DNA of 44,073 bases from Pseudomonadota bacterium (GTDB lineage Bacteria; Pseudomonadota; Alphaproteobacteria; Rhizobiales; Hyphomicrobiaceae). Under the pieces are notes generated by a model. That model saw nothing but the letters and a program-made list of their open reading frames with translations, did no database searches and was not told the origin of the DNA. The stretch's first letter is position 1. Each line of letters begins with the position of its first letter. The stretch lies in NCBI GenBank assembly GCA_023430315.1, contig JAEZAW010000180.1:1-44073 (forward strand), given 5' to 3'. This document shows, in pieces, positions 38,334-44,073 of the stretch. The position numbers and the translations under genes are program-made.

Positions 38334-39913
38334 ACTTCGCCGCGCTCGAACCGCTTCGAGAAATCCGTCTGACCGCCCGAGGCGAGAATACGCGCCTGCT
38401 CGATCCAGTTCTCGCGCTCGATACGTCCCTTGAACTCGAGCTTGGCATTGACCGTGCTCACGTCATCGGCCGTCCAGTTGGCGATCTGCTCGTACGTGGA
38501 GACGCCCATGGCGTTGAGCTTGCGCTCGATCAGCAGGCCAATGCCGCGAATGCGCTTGAGGTCGTCCGGCTCCGCAGATGGCGCAGCCGCCATGCTGTCC
38601 GGCGCGCGGAAGGCTTCCGAGCGCACGGAGCGCATGCCTGAAAGATCCGGCGCGCGCTCGACGGCCTCCCCTTCTGTAACCGCGGGCTCAGGCTCCGGAG
38701 CTGGCGCAGGCGGTGGAGGAGGCTCGGGTGCAGCCTCTGCGACGACGATCGCGGGCGGGCTCTCGTGCGTGGGTAGCGCTGCCGCGACGGGCATCACGGT
38801 CATTGGCGGCGGCGGCCCGCCACGCTCATCGAAGGTGCGCGAATAGGCTGTAGCCCCGCCCTTGGCGAGGATTTGCGCCTGCTCGATCCAGTTCTCGCGA
38901 CTCACTCGACCGCTGAAGCCGAACAATCCTTCGACGCGCTGGACGTCCTCGGCGCTCCAACCGGCAATCTGCGAATAGCGCGCGATCTCATGCGCGTTGA
39001 GCACGTCCTCGATCTCGGCGCTGATGCCGCCAATGCGCTGGAGATTGTCCCGGTCGCTGACCTTGGCGGGTACGGCGGCAGGCGGTGCCGCCGCGGGTCG
39101 CGGCTCGGCAAAAGCGGCCCGCGCAGCAACCTCGGGGCCGCGCTCGGGCGGTGGCGGTGCAGTATATGGCGCCTCCGTTCGGATGGCGCTCGCAAGACCG
39201 GTGGCATAGGACGTCGCGCCGCCGCGAGCGAGAATCTGCGCCTGCTCGATCCAGTTCTCGTTCTCGATGCGCCCGCTGAAGCCGAGCAGCTCGCTGGCCG
39301 TGCGGACATCGTCGCTTGTCCAGCCAGCGATGTCGGCATACTGGCTCACGCCGAGTTCGTTGAGCTTCGCGGCCAGCTCCGCATCAATTGCGCGGATGCG
39401 CGTGAGATCGTCACCGGCGACAGGCGCCAGCTCGGGCGCAACGGGCGGCGTCGGCACAGCCATGCGCTCGGCCACGGCAGCGGCAACGGCCTCTGCAGCG
39501 GAGAGAGGCGGCTCCACAGTGGTTGCCGGCGGCACTTCCCGCACTGGCAGCGGCTCGCGTGGCGCGGGCGGAGGCGCGGGCTCGACAGGCGGTTCGGCAG
39601 GCACCTCGGCGGGCGCAGCATCGTCCGGCGTATCAACGTCGGCGCGGCGGAAGGCTTTCGGCGGGGCGGCACCGGGCACCGGCCGCGACACCGGCGCGGG
39701 AGGCTCGACATCAACGACCGGCGCGGCAGCCGCACGGACGACGCCACGCGGGGGCGGCGGCGCCACGGGAACCGGTACAGCGGCCTCGAAAGCTGGCTCC
39801 GGAGCGATGGCGCGGCCCGCACCGACCAGCTTGCGGGCCAGACATCCAACGATGCAGCCCGCGAAATACGCGATCGCCAGAAGGAGCATCGTCTGCCAGG
39901 TCAGCGCGATCAT
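38330..39913 (-). CDS. Membrane-anchored protein with three NuoE-tail-like helix-hairpin-helix domains
   Basis: The 527-residue protein starts with one span (MLLLAIAYFAGCIVGCLA) followed by Arg/Lys, suggesting the rest is cytoplasmic. After a Pro/Ala-rich linker come three copies of a roughly 63-residue domain (about 169-232, 290-353, 451-514), separated by further Pro/Ala-rich linkers. Each copy has a helix-hairpin-helix start (DLKRIRGIGLLIERKLNAMG in the third), an IAGW/IANW segment and the closing NWIEQAQILARGG or similar. This domain occurs as a C-terminal extension of alphaproteobacterial NuoE. The third copy is best conserved; the first has degraded GxG (RIRAIDAEL). Function is unknown; DNA binding and protein scaffolding are both possible. 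Confidence 0.85.
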   Translation of the reverse strand: MIALTWQTMLLLAIAYFAGCIVGCLARKLVGAGRAIAPEPAFEAAVPVPVAPPPPRGVVRAAAAPVVDVEPPAPVSRPVPGAAPPKAFRRADVDTPDDAAPAEVPAEPPVEPAPPPAPREPLPVREVPPATTVEPPLSAAEAVAAAVAERMAVPTPPVAPELAPVAGDDLTRIRAIDAELAAKLNELGVSQYADIAGWTSDDVRTASELLGFSGRIENENWIEQAQILARGGATSYATGLASAIRTEAPYTAPPPPERGPEVAARAAFAEPRPAAAPPAAVPAKVSDRDNLQRIGGISAEIEDVLNAHEIARYSQIAGWSAEDVQRVEGLFGFSGRVSRENWIEQAQILAKGGATAYSRTFDERGGPPPPMTVMPVAAALPTHESPPAIVVAEAAPEPPPPPAPAPEPEPAVTEGEAVERAPDLSGMRSVRSEAFRAPDSMAAAPSAEPDDLKRIRGIGLLIERKLNAMGVSTYEQIANWTADDVSTVNAKLEFKGRIERENWIEQARILASGGQTDFSKRFERGEV

Positions 39914-39955
39914 TCAAATGCACTCCGAACCACGATCCACGATCGGCTCATGACG

Positions 39956-40057
39956 TCAGCGGTCCTCGCGCCGACGGCAGCTACCCCAGCCGACGAGAAC
40001 ACCGAACAGAAAGGCACAGGTGACGTAGAAGACCATGTGCTGCAGCAGGTACTCCAT
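39956..40057 (-). CDS. 33-residue single-span membrane microprotein
   Basis: This gene is too short for usual gene finders. On minus, ATG at 40055-40057 is preceded by GAGGA seven bases upstream. The 33-residue product starts MEYLLQHMVFYVT, has one hydrophobic span (about residues 4-26) and ends GWGSCRRREDR. The basic tail predicts N-out/C-in topology, the same as its downstream neighbour. It lies 21 bp after the OmpA/BON gene and 42 bp before the helix-hairpin-helix gene, all on one strand, so it is probably part of that operon. Conservation was not testable. Confidence 0.6.
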   Translation of the reverse strand: MEYLLQHMVFYVTCAFLFGVLVGWGSCRRREDR

Positions 40058-40078
40058 CTGCGGATCCTCGTTGCGAAA

Positions 40079-42580
40079 TCACTTCGGCTTGACGGTGAAC
40101 TCGATGCGGCGATTGCGGGCCATGTTCTCCGGCGTGTCATTGGGCACGACGGGCTGCGAAGCACCGTAGCCGACGGCCTTCATGCGGCTCACCGGCACGC
40201 CCCGCTCGGCGAGATAGTCGGCAACAGCCTGGGCGCGACGCTCGGACAGCGGCTGGTTGCGCTCATCGGCGCCCTCGGAGTCCGTATGGCCCTCGATCTC
40301 GATCGAGACATCGGGACAGGCCTCCGCAGCCTGCGCGAGGCGACGCAGCGTCGGCAGACTGCGCCGGTCGAGCACGGCGCTTGCACGCGAAAACAGGATC
40401 ACGCCTTCGTTCGAAACCGTGCGTAGGGCCTTCTGGCACGCTTCGGCTTCGGCATCCTTGCGCTGCTGCTCTTCGACTTCCTTGAGCGCCTGGGCCTGAC
40501 GCGCCTTGCGCGCGGCCTCCTCGGCCTGCCGCCGCGTCTCAGACTCGGCACGCTGCCGGGCTTCAGCTTCAGCCCGCTCGCGCGCCGCGATATCCGCCGC
40601 GCGCTGCGCTTCCTCGACCGCACGCTTGCGACGTTCCTCCTCGGCGCGCTGACGAGCTTCGAGATCGGCACGGGTCTGCGCTGCGGCGGCTTCCGCAGCC
40701 TTTCGCGCCTCTTCCTCCGCCTGCCGGCGGGCTTCGGCCTCAGCCGCCGCCGCGCGCTTCCTCGCGCTTTCCTCGGCCGTGCGCCGCGCAAGCTCCTCCG
40801 AAGCAATCACTGCGTCGGAGCGAACGGCAATCGCGTCGCGCGTCGTATAACCCTCCGGCACGTCCCGGGCGAGCGCATCGCGGATGGCTGCCTGCACGGC
40901 CACGTCACGCGCATCGCCTTCGAGGCGCAGGGAATGGTTGGCGATCTCCACGCGCCCGAGCCGCAGGCGCGCGAGCTGCGTCAGCCCGGCCAATGCCGTG
41001 CGCGTCCACTTCTCGGAGGAGCCGCTGACGATCTCCATGCGGTCGACGATCGTGCGGCCGTCGAAGAGCTGTGCCGCCGCCGACATCAACTGGTCGCGTA
41101 CGGCCGCCCCCGGCACCTGTCCTTCGAGAACGATGTCGCCCTGAAGACCTGCATCGGCGGACCAGCGCAGATTAGGCTCCGACGTCACCGCCTTTACTGA
41201 AAGGCGCACGTCGGTATCGCAATCGCGACCGGCGGCGTTCTGCAGCTCCCCTGGAAGCGCGCGCGCGACCGCGTCGTTGTCGGTGACGCCCTCAATGAGG
41301 AGGCGCCGGATGGTGAGATCGAGACGCCCGCCACCGACCTTCGCCAGCGCGGCAATCCCGACATCCAGACACCGCTGCCAGCCCGGAGGCGCACCGCCGC
41401 CGAGCTCGAGCTGATCGACGATGCGCACGCCCGAAATCCGCGCCTGCACGAGGCTCACCAGCGCGGCGCGCGCAACCTCGCTCGGCACGAAGCCCACCAG
41501 TGTGATGGTGCCATTCTCGAGGCTCATCGCGGTCCGGTACGCGGCGATCGGCTTGAGCGTGGGCTCGCGGAAAGTAATGCGATCCGTAACGCGGAAGGCC
41601 GCCGGGGCGCCGTCCTTGAGCTTCGCGCGGACATCCTCCGCGGTCGCCTCGCGCTGCGCGACGCCATTGAGCGAGACCACCTGATCGCGCACCTCGAGGG
41701 TCCCCTCCTCGAGTCGCAACAGCTCGCGGAGCGTGGCCTGCACCACGCCCAGCCAGCCATCAGGCTCGCCACGCGCCGCCGCCATAGAATCCGTCGCACG
41801 CACTTGCGGCGCATCCTGCCTGGCGATCGCCAACAAGGCTTCGCGCACATGTTCGCTCGGAACGGATCCGCGCAGATCGAGCTGGCCGTCCGCGAGCCGC
41901 GCCGTCCAGACGTAGGGGTTGGCGACGGGCGGTTCCACCCGATCCGCCTTGAGGCTGATGCCGGGCGGCAGGCCGCCGGCGAGCGATGCCTTCAAGGTCC
42001 GGTAGCTGCCGGAATCATTCGCTTCGCCGCTTATGGTGAGCTCGGTCCCTTCGAGGCGTATGGTTCCGGACCGCAGAAGGGTGAGCTGCTTCAAGGCAAA
42101 GCCGACGCCGCCGAGCCAGATGTCGAGCGCAGGCGCGCCCCGCGCCAATGTCAGCCGGTCCTGGATCTCGCTGCTTGGGAATGTCCCGCGGGCGAGACCG
42201 ATGATCTCACGGCGCGTCTTCTCGTTCGGTGCGAGGCCGCTGAGGCGCACGCGACCCTCGCGTCTTGCAGCGCTCCAGTCATAGCGCTCGGCCCGATCGA
42301 TCAGGCCGGCCTCGTTGCGCACGACGCGCACGCCATAGGTCTGCGCCACCGTCGCAAACGCGCGGAGCGGATCGGCATCGTCGGCAGCAAGACCGGAGAG
42401 CACCGCATCCCGGCCATTGAACGTCGCGCTTGCCCACCCGAGCCCCGCATCATTGAGCGTCTTCTCCGCGCGCCCGGACAAATCCTTCTCGACGCGCTCC
42501 CGCTCGACCAACGCGACCACGCTTGCGAACAGCAGGATCGGGAGCAGCCCGAGCAGCCAACGTAACGGATTACACTTCAT
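40079..42580 (-). CDS. Inner-membrane-anchored BON-repeat / coiled-coil / OmpA-domain protein
   Basis: The 833-residue protein has one N-terminal span (LLGLLPILLFASVVALVE) and a long periplasmic part. Residues about 45-585 contain repeated BON-like units, seen as LSGLAPNEKTRREI, LRGSVPSEHVREALL, LVGFVPSEVARAAL and LEGQVPGAAVRDQL. A highly charged Ala/Glu/Arg coiled coil follows (about 594-715). The C-terminal OmpA/MotB-type peptidoglycan-binding domain (about 725-833) includes EGHTDSEGADERN (Asp767) and NRRIEF (Arg824), the expected cell-wall contacts. The layout resembles mycobacterial ArfA and suggests a strut from the inner membrane to the cell wall. The ATG at 42580 begins the membrane span; the frame upstream lacks support. 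Confidence 0.88.
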   Translation of the reverse strand: MKCNPLRWLLGLLPILLFASVVALVERERVEKDLSGRAEKTLNDAGLGWASATFNGRDAVLSGLAADDADPLRAFATVAQTYGVRVVRNEAGLIDRAERYDWSAARREGRVRLSGLAPNEKTRREIIGLARGTFPSSEIQDRLTLARGAPALDIWLGGVGFALKQLTLLRSGTIRLEGTELTISGEANDSGSYRTLKASLAGGLPPGISLKADRVEPPVANPYVWTARLADGQLDLRGSVPSEHVREALLAIARQDAPQVRATDSMAAARGEPDGWLGVVQATLRELLRLEEGTLEVRDQVVSLNGVAQREATAEDVRAKLKDGAPAAFRVTDRITFREPTLKPIAAYRTAMSLENGTITLVGFVPSEVARAALVSLVQARISGVRIVDQLELGGGAPPGWQRCLDVGIAALAKVGGGRLDLTIRRLLIEGVTDNDAVARALPGELQNAAGRDCDTDVRLSVKAVTSEPNLRWSADAGLQGDIVLEGQVPGAAVRDQLMSAAAQLFDGRTIVDRMEIVSGSSEKWTRTALAGLTQLARLRLGRVEIANHSLRLEGDARDVAVQAAIRDALARDVPEGYTTRDAIAVRSDAVIASEELARRTAEESARKRAAAAEAEARRQAEEEARKAAEAAAAQTRADLEARQRAEEERRKRAVEEAQRAADIAARERAEAEARQRAESETRRQAEEAARKARQAQALKEVEEQQRKDAEAEACQKALRTVSNEGVILFSRASAVLDRRSLPTLRRLAQAAEACPDVSIEIEGHTDSEGADERNQPLSERRAQAVADYLAERGVPVSRMKAVGYGASQPVVPNDTPENMARNRRIEFTVKPK

Positions 42581-42793
42581 ACCGTCCCCACTCCGAGCCT
42601 CAGCGCCGTCTCGGGCCGGCATTCCGCCCCTCGACGTCGACAGCTCCCCTTTGCCGGCCTTTCGCCCACCCGGCCCCGCACATCCGCACCGCATCCCTTC
42701 ACGCGGCGCGAGGCCACGCTGCGAAGTGCTGCGCGGCCATGGACCTTCAGATCAGACGAAGGCGGCCCCCGTAGGAAGTCCCGTTCTGCCCGC

Positions 42794-42822
42794 ACTATAG
42801 ACAAGGCCCACGCGCTTTCCAA
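42794..42822 (-). promoter_or_regulatory. Probable sigma-70 promoter for the BON/OmpA envelope cluster
   Basis: On minus, TTGGAA (42817-42822) and TATAGT (42794-42799) are separated by exactly 17 bp; the -10 matches 5 of 6 consensus bases and the -35 4 of 6. The start site would be near 42787, leaving a leader of about 200 nt before the ATG at 42580. This is the best promoter match found in the window. Confidence 0.55.
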
Positions 42823-42956
42823 GCCGACAGGAGGTCAGTCTCGGATACCCCTGACGGCCGAACAAGACGGAATTTCAGTCATTTGGAGCACTAGGCGCCT
42901 ACTGTCTAAGTGCTGGCGGCGACGCGCGTTCCAGAGCCGCGCAGCCCTGCGACGCG

Positions 42957-42985
42957 TTGACGCCGTTGAGCTTGCGCGCTATCGA
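42957..42985 (+). promoter_or_regulatory. Possible leuD promoter
   Basis: TTGACG (42957-42962) and TATCGA (42980-42985) are 17 bp apart. The -35 is good (5 of 6) and the -10 poor (3 of 6). Position suits a roughly 35-nt leader before leuD at 43028. Confidence 0.3.
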
Positions 42986-43027
42986 CGGTTCAACCGAAAC
43001 GAGCCGCATTTCGAGAGCAGGCCCTCC

Positions 43028-43639
43028 ATGGACAAGTTCACTCAATTGACCGGCGTCGCTGCACCGATGCCGGAAATCAACATCGACACTGATCGGATCA
43101 TTCCGAAAAACTACCTGAAGACCATCAAGCGGACCGGTCTCGGCACGGCACTGTTCGCGGAGATGCGCTACGACGACAGCGGCAAGGAAAACCCGGACTT
43201 CGTCCTCAACAAGCCGGCCTACCGCAAGGCCGAGATCATTGTCGCGGGTGACAATTTCGGCTGCGGCTCGAGCCGCGAGCACGCGCCGTGGGCGCTCCTG
43301 GACTTCGGCATTCGCTGCGTGATCTCGACGTCGTTCGCCGACATCTTCTTCAACAACAGCTTCAAGAACGGCATCCTGCCCATCAAGCTGCCGAAGGAGG
43401 ACGTCGACAAGCTGATGAAGGATGCCGAGAACGGCGCCAACGCGAAGCTGACGATCGACCTCGAGAAGCAGGAGATCCGCCGACCGGATGGCGGCGTGAT
43501 CACGTTCGACATCGATCCCTTCCGCAAGCATTGCCTGCTCAACGGGCTCGATGACATCGGCCTGACGCTGCAGCACGAGAAGCAGATCAGCGACTACGAG
43601 AGCCGCCTGAACAGCGAGAAGCCCTGGCTGGCTGCGTGA
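43028..43639 (+). CDS. leuD: 3-isopropylmalate dehydratase small subunit
   Basis: The 203-residue protein is the LeuD swivel-domain subunit that pairs with the Fe-S subunit LeuC to isomerise isopropylmalate in leucine synthesis. Family blocks are INIDTDRIIPKNYLKTI, GDNFGCGSSREHAPWAL and SFADIFFNNSFKNGILPI. Length is normal. leuC and leuB are not adjacent within the window, as is common in alphaproteobacteria. It is convergent with an IalB-family gene, 4 bp between stops. Confidence 0.97.
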   Translation: MDKFTQLTGVAAPMPEINIDTDRIIPKNYLKTIKRTGLGTALFAEMRYDDSGKENPDFVLNKPAYRKAEIIVAGDNFGCGSSREHAPWALLDFGIRCVISTSFADIFFNNSFKNGILPIKLPKEDVDKLMKDAENGANAKLTIDLEKQEIRRPDGGVITFDIDPFRKHCLLNGLDDIGLTLQHEKQISDYESRLNSEKPWLAA

Positions 43640-43643
43640 ACTT

Positions 43644-44073
43644 CTACTGCCCGAGGCCCTTCAGCCCTTCGGCGAAGCCCTTGAGCGAGACCGGGATACC
43701 GATGCCGGCCTCCTCGGTCTGGTAGATGATGAACACTGCCGACTTGCCGTTCGACAGCCGCTCGATCAGCGTTGCATCTGCGACGACCTGCGCGTAGCAG
43801 GCGAAGTTGTGACAACGCAGGAAAGGCGCACTGCCGACATCCTTATCGTCGATCCTGAGTCCGAGGCCCGGCGGTAGCAGCACGCCGAGCGGCGAAAACA
43901 CGCGCAGCACCTGCTGGCCATTAGAGAAGCGCTGGAAGTAAACGGGCAGGCCGACGTTGTTGCGGTCCTCGGCGGCGACGCTCTGGACGAGCGCGCACGT
44001 CTCGTTCTTCGCACCCGGCGGCGGCGGACGGCACACGATCTGCCAGTCGCCATGCTGCGCCTTGACCGTACCC
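43644..44073 (-). CDS. IalB-family (invasion associated locus B) protein, 5' end outside window
   Basis: The visible 142 residues are the C-terminal part of an IalB-like exported protein. Family blocks are HGDWQIVC, GAKNETCALVQSV, LGVLLPPGLGLRIDDKDVG and GIGIPVSLKGFAEGLKGL near the end. Four Cys (IVC, ETC, RC, AC) suit disulfides in the periplasm or outer membrane. The family is named from Bartonella invasion but is widespread in non-pathogenic Hyphomicrobiales, so no virulence role is implied. The start and signal peptide lie beyond 44073. Confidence 0.88.
   Translation of the reverse strand, partial: GTVKAQHGDWQIVCRPPPPGAKNETCALVQSVAAEDRNNVGLPVYFQRFSNGQQVLRVFSPLGVLLPPGLGLRIDDKDVGSAPFLRCHNFACYAQVVADATLIERLSNGKSAVFIIYQTEEAGIGIPVSLKGFAEGLKGLGQ

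Larger units (their letters stand above)
42581..43027. other. 447-bp divergent intergenic region ahead of the BON/OmpA gene and leuD
   Basis: No gene is supported. It holds the minus-strand promoter at 42794-42822, a possible leuD promoter at 42957-42985, and between them a 10-bp palindrome TAGGCGCCTA (42892-42901) flanked by AGCACT (42887-42892) and AGTGCT (42909-42914). The long frames crossing this region in other phases lack codon bias and conserved starts. Confidence 0.5.

Noticed and set aside
39267..39953. Ser/Gly/Ala-rich plus-strand frame of 228 codons
   Set aside because: Antisense shadow of the Pro/Ala-rich linker of the helix-hairpin-helix protein.

Overview
The window is GC-rich chromosomal DNA with tightly packed genes, many ATGA stop/start overlaps, and a gene set that points to an alphaproteobacterium, most likely of the order Hyphomicrobiales (Rhizobiales). 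Supporting signs are the DUF983-SURF1 pair, short-form HisG with HisZ beside HisS, an IalB-family protein next to leuD, a DUF1007-NicO metal exporter pair, a DnaA-domain-IV/DUF6456 pair and a TAXI-type TRAP transporter. I could not narrow this to genus from sequence alone. No phage, IS element, CRISPR array, tRNA or rRNA was seen.

Layout. 1-2077: probable terminator of an upstream gene, then two overlapping rRNA methyltransferase genes (tlyA-like and an RlmD/TrmA-like gene). 2078-5716: a divergent flavin-enzyme locus, with an HpaB/AbfD-like enzyme on minus and an NtaA-like FMN monooxygenase plus flavin reductase on plus, around a candidate operator. 5719-7058: a DUF6456 gene behind a free-standing DnaA domain IV gene. 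7502-10174: alaS, ending in a strong terminator that contains its stop codon. 10194-17540: a minus-strand series of MmgE/PrpD, SURF1, DUF983, hisG, hisZ, hisS and alanine dehydrogenase, the last divergent from an Lrp-type regulator. 18324-23727: plus-strand DUF1007-NicO metal transport pair, two RidA paralogues overlapping a thioesterase, a small secreted protein and TrkH. 23764-26906: TAXI-TRAP transporter. 27226-31151: carB then greA. 31406-36488: VOC protein and gamma-glutamylcyclotransferase, a MESH1-like alarmone hydrolase, an amidase/M20 peptidase pair, and an SRAP (YedK/HMCES) protein. 36508-42580: an unusual minus-strand envelope cluster. 43028-44073: leuD and the end of an IalB-family gene.

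The most unusual part is 36508-42580. In transcription order it holds a membrane-anchored periplasmic protein with BON-like repeats, a long coiled coil and an OmpA peptidoglycan-binding domain; a 33-residue single-span membrane microprotein; a membrane-anchored protein with three copies of a NuoE-tail-like helix-hairpin-helix domain; two large palindromes; and an exported caspase-like protease with a duplicated C-terminal domain that I cannot name. A good promoter lies ahead of the first gene. That these genes act together is inference from order and shared envelope features.

The two palindromes (38169-38244 and 38257-38333) share one architecture (CTAAAGC ends, GGAC/GTCC inner block, an AAA bulge, a 22-23 nt loop) in opposite orientations. 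Most of the paired bases differ between them while the pairing is kept, so structure rather than sequence appears to be conserved. The stop codon of the helix-hairpin-helix gene lies in the outer arm of one of them.
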